Below are positions 1-5,390 of a DNA stretch of 5,390 bases, piece by piece. The translations under genes were made by a program, and so were the position numbers. The DNA comes from DATGYC01 sp035298385 (GTDB taxonomy: Bacteria > Bacillota > Sulfobacillia > Symbiobacteriales > Symbiobacteriaceae): contig DATGYC010000407.1 in assembly GCA_035298385.1 (NCBI GenBank), positions 1-5,390 on the forward strand. Reading direction: 5' to 3'. Position 1 is the stretch's first letter. Every line of letters starts with the position of its first letter. Below the pieces are notes generated by a model, which worked only from the letters and a program-made list of their open reading frames with translations, was not told the DNA's origin and made no database searches.

Positions 1-366
1 TATATCATCGGGCGGGATGATTGGTCCGGGCAGTCCCGCTGGGGGCGCCCCCGCAAGCCGCTGACGGAGATTATCCAGGGCGTCGATCCCGCCCTGCCCC
101 TGATTCTGATGGATCATCAGCCCAATCGATTGAACGAAGCCCAGGCGGCGGGGATCGACCTGCTTGTCTGTGGCCATACCCACCGGGGGCAGATGTTCCC
201 GAACCACCTCCTGACCCGGCGAGTCTTTGAGATCGACTGGGGCCACCTCAAGAAGGGCGCCCTCCATGTGATCGTCTCCCTTGGCTTCGGCACCTGGGGG
301 CCACCGGTCCGCATTGGCAACCGACCCGAGGTCGTCAGCATCCGGGTCCGTTTCACCGGTGAATAG
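1..366 (+). CDS. Calcineurin-like metallophosphoesterase, C-terminal part (5' end outside window)
   Basis: An open frame runs from the first base to a TAG at 364-366, giving 121 residues with no start in the window, so this is the C-terminal portion of a longer protein. It carries the late metal-binding motifs of the calcineurin-like phosphoesterase fold: MDHQP at about residues 37-41 (metal-ligand histidine) and CGHTHRGQ at about 57-64 (the GHxH signature). The closing segment GFGTWGPPVRIG is typical of the YkuE/YaeI-like branch, whose members are often membrane-anchored and include enzymes reported to act on UDP-diacylglucosamine or related phosphoesters. The upstream motifs (DxH, GNHD) and any membrane anchor lie outside the window. 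Fold and metal dependence are well supported by the motifs; the substrate cannot be assigned. The gene is convergent with the next gene and shares a terminator with it. Confidence 0.9.
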   Translation, partial: YIIGRDDWSGQSRWGRPRKPLTEIIQGVDPALPLILMDHQPNRLNEAQAAGIDLLVCGHTHRGQMFPNHLLTRRVFEIDWGHLKKGALHVIVSLGFGTWGPPVRIGNRPEVVSIRVRFTGE

Positions 367-370
367 CAGA

Positions 371-391
371 AGGCCGGGGACTCCCCGGCCT
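371..391. terminator. Bidirectional intrinsic terminator between convergent genes
   Basis: AGGCCGGGG (371-379) and CCCCGGCCT (383-391) form a perfect 9-bp stem with a 3-base loop. It sits in the 31-base gap between the stop of the phosphoesterase gene (366) and the stop of the minus-strand gene (398). The plus-strand 3' flank is pyrimidine-rich (TCTTCTT); the minus-strand flank is TTCTGCTATT. Neither is an ideal U-tract, but the position between two converging stops fits a shared terminator. Confidence 0.75.
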
Positions 392-397
392 CTCTTC

Positions 398-1174
398 TTA
401 TGCCTGCAACCATTCGGAGTCCGGCCGGGCGATCAGCCGGGCGTTGTTGTAGGCCATGTCCAGCGTCAGGATGGTGGCGCCCAAGTAGACCTCACCCTCG
501 CGATAGACCGCCAGCGCCAGGTCGGCCTTACGCGGGTGGGTGAGGCTAAGCGGCAGTAGCAACTGCAGCGTGCCCTTGCCGGGGCGCCCCTGGACCGTCG
601 GCCGATAGTAGTTTGGGATCGCCGTCTTGTAGTTGCGAGCGACCCGGCGGATCGCATGCTGGATCGCCCCGTCCAAGATCACACGGAGCTGGTAGGTCTC
701 CATCGCCCGAAACGGCTCCGGAAACCGCTCGCGGTTGTCACTCATAATATGGTCGAGGTTTGGGCGGAGGGGGAGGCGGGCGTCATAGATCAGGTCTCCC
801 GGCTCCTCAAAGTAGTGCGCCAACCCTGGGAGGGAGCCGAAGGGAAGCAACCGCCGATCGCTCTCCTTGACAAAGGCATCCAGCTTCCAGCGTTGTTGGC
901 CGGGGTTTATATTGGGCACGAAGTAGGCATAGATCGCCTCTTGCAGTTCGGTGACCAAGCCGGTGTTAAAGCAGGCGGCGCCGTCCTTCTCAGAGACCTT
1001 GTTCTCCTCGGAGAGACGCATAAAGGTGTGCTGCAGATAGTTAAAAAGGATCGGGTAAGGACGGTCAGCCGGTACTTGACGGTAGTTCCAGTTCTCGTCC
1101 TCAGCCAGTTCAGCCAACTGTTCCAGGAGTATTGGGGGCATGTAGGCAAATTCAAAGAGGGTCTGAAGTTGCAT
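398..1174 (-). CDS. DUF3825 domain protein, function unknown
   Basis: This minus-strand gene of 258 codons ends with TAA at 398-400. I place the start at the ATG at 1174 because AAGGAGG lies 8 bases upstream (1183-1189) and the recognisable domain begins at once (LFEFAYMPP). A GTG at 1285 with a weaker AAGGA 4 bases away would add 37 charged, non-domain residues, giving 295 aa, but would run through the -35 box of the metK promoter. Nearly the whole protein matches my recollection of DUF3825 (Pfam PF12873): a YLQHTFMRL segment, FNTGL then AIYAYFVPN, NLDHIMSDNRERFP, RNYKTAIPNYY, a LLLPLSL strand, KADLALAV, and a terminal TLDMAYNNARLI. There is no signal peptide or membrane segment, so it is probably cytosolic. 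Family members are uncharacterised as far as I know, and some carry this domain next to other domains; here it stands alone. I see no clear promoter. The family name is from memory. Confidence 0.8.
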   Translation of the reverse strand: MQLQTLFEFAYMPPILLEQLAELAEDENWNYRQVPADRPYPILFNYLQHTFMRLSEENKVSEKDGAACFNTGLVTELQEAIYAYFVPNINPGQQRWKLDAFVKESDRRLLPFGSLPGLAHYFEEPGDLIYDARLPLRPNLDHIMSDNRERFPEPFRAMETYQLRVILDGAIQHAIRRVARNYKTAIPNYYRPTVQGRPGKGTLQLLLPLSLTHPRKADLALAVYREGEVYLGATILTLDMAYNNARLIARPDSEWLQA

Positions 1175-1182
1175 GGGCAGGG

Positions 1183-1189
1183 CCTCCTT
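1183..1189 (-). promoter_or_regulatory. Ribosome binding site deciding the DUF3825 gene start
   Basis: On the minus strand this reads AAGGAGG, 8 bases before the ATG at 1174. It is the best Shine-Dalgarno match near any start of this gene. It favours the 258-residue form over the GTG at 1285, which has only AAGGA (1290-1294) at a 4-base spacing. Confidence 0.7.
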
Positions 1190-1278
1190 CCATGAACCAG
1201 ACTCTTTCGCTGGCGAAGTGGGGACCTCCTTTTCTGGAAGCGTCTCCGCCTTAACGAATCGAGCCTTACGGGAAACGC

Positions 1279-1307
1279 TTGACACAAATTCCTTCAGATG
1301 CTAAGAT
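1279..1307 (+). promoter_or_regulatory. Sigma-A promoter of the metK riboswitch leader
   Basis: A perfect -35 box TTGACA (1279-1284) is followed after exactly 17 bases by TAAGAT (1302-1307), a 4/6 match to TATAAT. Transcription should begin near 1313-1315, about ten bases before the first strand of aptamer helix P1. This is where a SAM-I leader would be expected to start. Confidence 0.8.
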
Positions 1308-1323
1308 GCCATCTGGTTTACCT

Positions 1324-1427
1324 CTCTTATCCAGAGAAGCTGAGGGACTGGCCCTATGAAGCTTCGGCAACCCCTCCTAAGGGAGAACGGTGCCAAATCC
1401 GGCGGGACAACACCCGGGAGATAAGAG
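1324..1427 (+). promoter_or_regulatory. SAM-I riboswitch aptamer (S-box leader)
   Basis: The stretch has the conserved SAM-I (S-box) layout. P1 pairs CTCTTAT (1324-1330) with ATAAGAG (1421-1427). P2 pairs GAAGC (1336-1340) with GCTTC (1361-1365) around the conserved kink-turn and pseudoknot sequences (GAGGGACTGGCCC, then TGAA). P3 pairs GGCAACC (1366-1372) with GGTGCC (1389-1394), and P4 runs from TCC at 1398 to GGA at 1419. SAM binding stabilises P1. The 3' strand of P1 (GAG at 1425-1427) is also the edge of a possible antiterminator: GAGCGC 1425-1430 with GCGCTC 1461-1466, AGAG 1432-1435 with CTCT 1453-1456, and GTAGCA 1437-1442 with TGCTAC 1446-1451. This includes the terminator's 5' arm, so SAM should favour termination and lower metK expression. 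Motifs and pairings are visible in the sequence; the ligand is from family knowledge. Confidence 0.96.
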
Positions 1428-1450
1428 CGCCAGAGAGTAGCAATCTGCTA

Positions 1451-1485
1451 CCCTCTTCGAGCGCTCGTCGTCGAAGAGGGTTTTT
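1451..1485 (+). terminator. Riboswitch-controlled intrinsic terminator before metK
   Basis: CCCTCTTCGA (1451-1460) pairs perfectly with TCGAAGAGGG (1471-1480), a 10-bp stem, followed at once by TTTTT (1481-1485). The loop (1461-1470) contributes GCGCTC to the competing antiterminator. This is the expression platform of the SAM-I riboswitch and lies 54 bases before the metK start codon. Confidence 0.93.
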
Positions 1486-1539
1486 CTCATTGTCGCCGAT
1501 GCATCATAAGAGAGAGACGTAAAGGAGGCAGGATTGACG

Positions 1540-2739
<1,200 letters not shown>

Positions 2740-2785
2740 GCGAAGTGAAAGGGTGAAATCCCTTCACCTACCCCTCATCCACAAA

Positions 2786-2818
2786 ACCGCCGCACCCAGT
2801 CCGGGTGTGGCGGTTTTT
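2786..2818 (+). terminator. Intrinsic terminator of metK
   Basis: ACCGCCGCACCC (2786-2797) pairs with GGGTGTGGCGGT (2803-2814), 12 bp with one G-U pair, around a 5-base loop. A T run follows (2814-2818) and AAA precedes the stem. A weaker hairpin without a T run, GTGAA-A-GGG (2745-2753) with CCCTTCAC (2760-2767), lies between the metK stop and this terminator. Confidence 0.93.
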
Positions 2819-2866
2819 CTGTCTCCCCCATACGCTGGTCACAAAGCGGAAGGGGGTGCTCGAACA

Positions 2867-3271
2867 TTGTGGCTGGGACTTCTCCTTCTGGTGGTGCTTG
2901 CCTTGGTGCTCTGGCTTTACTGGGCCCTTCCGGCCGAGGCAGACCCAGCGGTTGAGCCCAAGGTAGTCCTTCTCGTCCAGAACGGCGAGCGGCAGGTGGA
3001 GGGGGTGGTGCGCGCCCTGATCGCCCAACGTGAACGCCGACGGGCTGATAGTCCGATCCTGGTGTGGGATCTTGCCTCGACAGACGAGACGGGCGCCATC
3101 CTCACCCGGCTGCAGCAACAGTTTGCCGGGTTGCAGGTGAGGCAGACCACCGAGCCGACCCTGGCGGAGGCGTTCCCCCCGGCCGCCTCACCCCTGGTGA
3201 TGATGGTCGATCTCCGGCAGCCCCTGCGGCCGCAAGATCTCTGGGGTCTACTCGCTCGTATCTGGAAATAA
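2867..3271 (+). CDS. Small membrane-anchored protein resembling a shortened GT2 glycosyltransferase fold
   Basis: The frame ends at TAA 3269-3271. I place the start at TTG 2867, the first in-frame start after the metK terminator, preceded by GGAAGGGGG (2848-2856) about 10 bases upstream; this gives 134 residues. Residues 2-21 are a single hydrophobic helix (GLLLLVVLALVLWLYWAL), a likely signal anchor with the rest outside or facing the envelope. Residues 32-93 read like the start of a GT-A (GT2) domain: KVVLLVQNGE, EGVVRALIAQ, ILVWDLASTDETGAIL. The later VMMVDLRQPLRPQDL (111-125) lies where GT2 enzymes have the metal-binding DxD, but here it is DLR, so catalysis is doubtful and the domain is far shorter than an active GT2 enzyme. 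The GT2 comparison is from motif resemblance and no function is assigned. It is transcribed toward comF with a 50-base gap; I see no clear promoter of its own. Confidence 0.72.
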   Translation: MWLGLLLLVVLALVLWLYWALPAEADPAVEPKVVLLVQNGERQVEGVVRALIAQRERRRADSPILVWDLASTDETGAILTRLQQQFAGLQVRQTTEPTLAEAFPPAASPLVMMVDLRQPLRPQDLWGLLARIWK

Positions 3272-3280
3272 CAGGAAATA

Positions 3281-3328
3281 TCCATAAGGCACCGAATCCC
3301 TTTCAGGGGGGGTGAGGTGCCTTGTGGG
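3281..3328 (+). promoter_or_regulatory. Long hairpin enclosing the comF ribosome binding region and start codon
   Basis: TCCATAAGGCACC (3281-3293) can pair with GGTGCCTTGTGGG (3316-3328) as a 13-bp stem containing two G-U pairs. The stem includes the whole TTG start codon of comF (3322-3324). Inside the loop, CCC (3298-3300) can pair with part of the G run (3306-3312) that would act as Shine-Dalgarno sequence. No T run follows, so it does not look like a terminator. A role in limiting comF translation is inference. Confidence 0.55.
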
Positions 3329-4089
3329 CATTCCTGAATCCCGTGCGCACCATCTGGACAGGCTTAGCGGAAATCCTCTGGCCGCCCCGGTCTACCTGCC
3401 TTGGTTGTGAGGGGCCCCTGCTTACACTCGCCCTGACCGTTCCGGCTGGTCTCCCGATCTGTCCCGACTGCTGGGAAGCACTGACCGACCCTGGTGATGG
3501 CCCCCGCTGCCCCAACTGCACCCGTCCCGTCCTCCAGGCGGATGGCGCCCCCTGCCCGGACTGCGAGCTCCACTTTCCGTTCGGCCCCGTCTGGTCGCTC
3601 GGCCTCCTGACCGGCCCCTTGCGGGAGCTCGTGCACCATCTGAAGTACAACGGGCGGGAGTGGCTGGGTCAGCCGCTGGGGCGCCAGCTGGGCGCCCAGA
3701 TCGCCCCGCTCTACGACGCCGTCCTGCCGCTTCCGCTCCACCGATCACGTGAGCGAGAGCGCGGCTACAACCAGGCTGCTCTCCTGGCTACCGGGGTCGG
3801 CGAGGTCCTCGGGCGCCCCGTCCTGACCGGCCTGCTCAGGCGCCAGCGCCAGACCGCCCGGCAGGCGGACCTGGACCGGGCTGAGCGACGGGCCAATCTG
3901 GCCGGCGCCTTCAGCGCACCACTCCAGCACCCCGATCTAGCCGGACGTTCCCTGCTCCTGATCGACGACGTGCTCACCACCGGTGCGACCGCCACGGCCG
4001 CGACCGAGGCGCTCTTGGCCGCGGGCGCCCGCCGCGTTGACTTGGCCGTACTGGCGGTCTCCACCGGCGTTGTTCTTGCGAAAAAATGA
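3322..4089 (+). CDS. comF: ComF family protein: zinc-finger plus phosphoribosyltransferase-like domain (ComFC)
   Basis: The product has 255 residues, the usual ComFC/GntX size. The N-terminal part carries four CxxC pairs (C26/C29, C47/C50, C63/C66, C78/C81), fit for zinc binding. The C-terminal part has the landmarks of the family: LVHHLKYNGR (103-112), PLPLHRSRERERGYNQA (136-152), Q-T-ARQADLDRAERRANL (177-193) and the PRPP-site motif IDDVLTTGAT (214-223). In competent Firmicutes and Proteobacteria the protein works in the cytosol in natural transformation, with the ComFA helicase where present; its exact activity is not settled. TTG 3322 is chosen because a G-rich stretch (3306-3312) lies upstream; GTG 3343 is a possible later start without a good binding site. 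The TGA stop overlaps an ATG at 4086, but I place flgM further downstream. No comFA is adjacent in this window. Confidence 0.93.
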   Translation: MWAFLNPVRTIWTGLAEILWPPRSTCLGCEGPLLTLALTVPAGLPICPDCWEALTDPGDGPRCPNCTRPVLQADGAPCPDCELHFPFGPVWSLGLLTGPLRELVHHLKYNGREWLGQPLGRQLGAQIAPLYDAVLPLPLHRSRERERGYNQAALLATGVGEVLGRPVLTGLLRRQRQTARQADLDRAERRANLAGAFSAPLQHPDLAGRSLLLIDDVLTTGATATAATEALLAAGARRVDLAVLAVSTGVVLAKK

Positions 4090-4101
4090 GTCCAGAGTCC
4101 C

Positions 4102-4130
4102 TTAACAGCAGAGGCTTATCACTCGATAAT
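4102..4130 (+). promoter_or_regulatory. flgM promoter, readable as sigma-A and as sigma-28
   Basis: TTAACA (4102-4107), 17 bases, then GATAAT (4125-4130) gives a 5/6 plus 5/6 match to the sigma-A consensus. The same bases hold TAAC (4103-4106), 15 bases, then CTCGATAA (4122-4129), close to the flagellar sigma-28 consensus TAAA-N15-GCCGATAA (3/4 plus 6/8). The site lies 13 bases after the comF stop, and a start near 4137 would leave a leader of about 45 bases before the flgM ATG. It fits a separate promoter for the late flagellar genes. Confidence 0.7.
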
Positions 4131-4181
4131 GGAAGTAGGCGGTGCCGAATGAAGCGCATCGTCCAGCAGGGGGGTAGTTCC

Positions 4182-4475
4182 ATGAAGATCTCGAACGTCT
4201 TCGGTGCGGCACAGGCATACCGGGTCAACAGCCGCCCCAAGGCTTCGCAGGCTCCGGACGCCGGGGGGCGTACGGGCGCAACCGACGAAGTCGTCCTCTC
4301 CAAGGAAGCACAGGATGTCCTGGCGCTGAAGGAGAAGATGCTCAAGCTGCCAGAGGTCCGGCAGCAGCGGGTTGAGCAGTTGCGGGAGCTGATCGCTCGT
4401 GGCGGCTACCGTCCCGACGCCAAAGATGTGGCGGAGAAGCTCTTAAAAAGTGGGGTCATGGACGACCTCTTGTAA
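4182..4475 (+). CDS. flgM: FlgM, anti-sigma-28 factor
   Basis: The product has 97 residues, the usual FlgM length. It binds the flagellar sigma factor (SigD/FliA) and keeps it inactive until the hook-basal body is complete and FlgM is lost from the cell or otherwise removed. Family marks are the N-terminus MKISNVFGAAQAYR, typical of Firmicute FlgM (MKIN..-AY-like), a polar disordered stretch up to about residue 35, then VVLSKEAQDV and the amphipathic helices EVRQQRVEQLRELIARGGYRPDAKDVAEKLL that contact sigma. I choose ATG 4182 because AGGGGGG (4168-4174) lies 7 bases upstream and the family N-terminus starts there; ATGs at 4086 and 4149 add non-family residues and the first would lie before the promoter. 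It is preceded by the sigma-A/sigma-28 promoter and followed by a hairpin before flgN. Confidence 0.93.
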   Translation: MKISNVFGAAQAYRVNSRPKASQAPDAGGRTGATDEVVLSKEAQDVLALKEKMLKLPEVRQQRVEQLRELIARGGYRPDAKDVAEKLLKSGVMDDLL

Positions 4476-4486
4476 GGCGCCTAGGC

Positions 4487-4535
4487 GCGGGGGACGGCGT
4501 GTCACTGACCCGCCGTCTCCCGCTTCGTTTCTTGT
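4487..4535 (+). terminator. Terminator-like hairpin between flgM and flgN
   Basis: GCGGGGGACGGCG (4487-4499) pairs with CGCCGTCTCCCGC (4511-4523) as a 13-bp GC-rich stem with one G-U pair; the loop can extend by GTC (4501-4503) with GAC (4507-4509). A T-rich flank follows (TTCGTTTCTTGT, from 4524), interrupted by C and G. It starts 11 bases after the flgM stop and ends 38 bases before the flgN ATG. It may terminate part of the transcripts or protect an RNA end. Upstream, GCGCC-TA-GGCGC (4477-4488) is a further small palindrome. Confidence 0.6.
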
Positions 4536-4561
4536 CACGGCTCAAAAGGGGGCAGCACGGG

Positions 4562-5065
4562 ATGGATGAGAAGGCCCTTCAGCAACTGCTGGGTCTCATG
4601 GAGGAGCAGGTCAAGCTGATCCACGACCTGACCGAACTGAGCAAGCGGCAGTCGCAGGTTCTGGTCAATGGCAAGCTAGATGAGTTGGACGCCCTGACCG
4701 GGGGCGCCCAAGCGGTCATCTGGAAGCTTGGCAAGCTGGAGGAGAAGCGATTCGATCTCCAGTCTGTGGTTGCAGCCGGGCTCGGCATCCATCCAAGCCA
4801 GCTCACCCTCGCCCGGCTACATGAGGCCCTGCCGTCCGACTTGGCTGAGCGCTCCAGCGCCGTGGTCGAGGCCTACGGGACGGTCACCCAGGAGTTGGTC
4901 CGCGTGAATCAGTTGAACGTAGACCTGACCCAGCAGGCGATGGCCTACGTCGACTTCTCCCTACAGCTTCTGGGCGCCAGCGCCCCCAGCGGATCCGTCT
5001 ACTCCCCAACCGGGCGTGGGCCGCAGGGGAATGAGCCGCGTCGCCGCCTAGACAACAAGGCCTAA
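4562..5065 (+). CDS. flgN: FlgN family flagellar export chaperone
   Basis: The product has 167 residues and is predicted to be almost entirely helical, as FlgN proteins are. It begins MDEKALQQLLGLMEEQVKLIHDLTELSKRQ and continues with the typical LVNGKLDELDALTGGAQAVIWKLGKLEEKR, a heptad-rich antiparallel helix pair, followed by VTQELVRVNQLNVDLTQQAMAYVDFSLQLL and a short polar tail with YSPTGRG. In characterised systems FlgN holds the hook-filament junction proteins FlgK and FlgL for export; flgK follows here, which supports the call. The start is ATG 4562 with AAAAGGGGG (4544-4552) 9 bases upstream. An in-frame GTG at 4499 would run through the intercistronic hairpin and has no family residues, so I rejected it. 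The TAA stop lies within the flgK ribosome binding site. Confidence 0.88.
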   Translation: MDEKALQQLLGLMEEQVKLIHDLTELSKRQSQVLVNGKLDELDALTGGAQAVIWKLGKLEEKRFDLQSVVAAGLGIHPSQLTLARLHEALPSDLAERSSAVVEAYGTVTQELVRVNQLNVDLTQQAMAYVDFSLQLLGASAPSGSVYSPTGRGPQGNEPRRRLDNKA

Positions 5066-5070
5066 GGAGG
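5063..5070 (+). promoter_or_regulatory. flgK ribosome binding site overlapping the flgN stop
   Basis: TAAGGAGG combines the flgN stop codon TAA (5063-5065) with a strong Shine-Dalgarno core. It is 12 bases from the flgK ATG, slightly long for optimal spacing. Sharing of these bases suggests translational coupling of flgN and flgK. Confidence 0.65.
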
Positions 5071-5082
5071 GCTAACGCCTAG

Positions 5083-5390
5083 ATGTCGACCTTTAATAGT
5101 TTAAATACGATCCGCACGGGTCTCTTCGGCTCCCAGCGGGCGCTGGAGACCGTCGGCAAGAATATCTCTAATGCAAACGTAAAGGGCTACCATCGGCAGG
5201 AGGTTCTCTTCGCCGCTGCTGAGCCGAGTCATGTCATAAACGGTGTTGGGCGGGGGATCAACTCCGCCCAGGTTGTGCGTTACCGCGACGAGTTTTTGGA
5301 CCGGCAGTTCCGGGCTCGCAATGGCTGGAGCGGCTACTACGCATCCCAGGCGGACTCCCTCAGCCAGATTGAGAATCTGGTCGGGGATCT
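5083..5390 (+). CDS. flgK: FlgK, flagellar hook-associated protein 1 (N-terminal part, cut by window end)
   Basis: An ATG at 5083 opens a frame that is still open at the window end (102 complete codons). The protein begins MSTFNSLNTIRTGLFGSQRAL and continues ETVGKNISNANVKGYHRQEV, the conserved flagellar rod/hook N-terminal motif (SQxAL...NISNANxxGY) in its FlgK form with RQ following GY. Residues about 54-72 (VGRGINSAQVVRYRDEFLD) and the later QADSLSQIENLVGDL are also FlgK-like, as they match the region after the first helix in HAP1 proteins. FlgK joins the hook to the filament and is exported by the flagellar type III system with FlgN as its chaperone. The adjacent flgM and flgN support the call. 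The C-terminal part is not visible. Confidence 0.94.
   Translation, partial: MSTFNSLNTIRTGLFGSQRALETVGKNISNANVKGYHRQEVLFAAAEPSHVINGVGRGINSAQVVRYRDEFLDRQFRARNGWSGYYASQADSLSQIENLVGD

Noticed and set aside
656..1195. A 179-codon open frame on the plus strand opposite the DUF3825 gene
   Set aside because: It is antisense to a gene with clear family motifs, lacks a convincing binding site and has no recognisable domain.
1222..1232. A second strong Shine-Dalgarno-like AAAAGGAGGT on the minus strand
   Set aside because: No start codon follows at a suitable distance, so it is probably chance or a relic inside the upstream leader of the DUF3825 gene.
1175..1285. A 37-residue N-terminal extension of the DUF3825 protein from GTG 1285
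   Set aside because: The internal ATG at 1174 has a much better AAGGAGG site and begins right before the domain, and the extension would overlap the metK -35 box. The longer form is not fully excluded, as it has AAGGA 4 bases upstream.
1298..1522. A 74-codon open frame over the metK leader
   Set aside because: It covers the SAM-I aptamer and terminator, whose conserved bases explain the sequence as structured RNA.
3264..3280. Direct repeat GGAAATA (3264-3270 and 3274-3280) at the end of the small membrane protein gene
   Set aside because: It is only 7 bases long and two copies, with no matching partner sites or promoter elements; too short to claim function.
4086..4181. An earlier flgM start at ATG 4086 overlapping the comF stop (ATGA), or at ATG 4149
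   Set aside because: The added residues do not look like FlgM, the family N-terminus begins at 4182 with a good binding site, and a promoter lies between 4102 and 4130.
4499..4561. A flgN start at GTG 4499
   Set aside because: The stretch forms the 3' half of a 13-bp hairpin and encodes residues unlike FlgN; ATG 4562 has AAAAGGGGG at 9 bases.

Overview
This window is a GC-rich chromosomal segment that looks like a Firmicute, and more loosely like the high-GC Peptococcaceae, heliobacterial or Symbiobacterium-like lineages. The evidence is a SAM-I riboswitch with a classic intrinsic terminator in front of metK, Gram-positive Shine-Dalgarno sites (AAGGAGG type), frequent TTG starts, and the order comF - flgM - flgN - flgK, known from the Bacillus/Clostridium comF-flagellar region. 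The lineage below phylum level is an inference; there is no rRNA or other decisive marker.

Layout. Positions 1-366 hold the C-terminal part of a calcineurin-like metallophosphoesterase (+). It converges on a minus-strand gene (398-1174, possibly extending to 1285) encoding a stand-alone DUF3825-type protein, with a shared hairpin terminator between the two stops. Divergent from that gene, a consensus-like sigma-A promoter (1279-1307) starts a leader carrying a complete SAM-I aptamer (1324-1427), an antiterminator and a terminator (1451-1485). This leader precedes metK (1540-2739), S-adenosylmethionine synthetase, so the product of the gene turns off its own transcription. A strong intrinsic terminator closes metK.

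Next come a small membrane-anchored protein resembling a shortened glycosyltransferase family 2 fold (2867-3271) and comF (3322-4089), a zinc-finger plus phosphoribosyltransferase-fold protein of DNA uptake. The comF start codon lies inside a long hairpin. The flagellar late-gene block follows: flgM (anti-sigma-28 factor), flgN (export chaperone for the hook-filament junction proteins) and the first 102 codons of flgK (hook-associated protein 1, a predicted client of FlgN). flgM has its own promoter inside the 92-base gap after comF, readable both as sigma-A and as sigma-28. A terminator-like hairpin lies between flgM and flgN.

No CRISPR array, insertion sequence, tRNA, rRNA, prophage or evident new multi-gene system is visible. 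The less ordinary points are the hairpin masking the comF start, the overlapping sigma-A/sigma-28 promoter of flgM, the flgM-flgN intercistronic hairpin, the degenerate glycosyltransferase-like membrane protein, and the uncharacterised DUF3825 gene. The only stretch over 300 bases without a coding region (about 1175-1539) is filled by the metK promoter and riboswitch.
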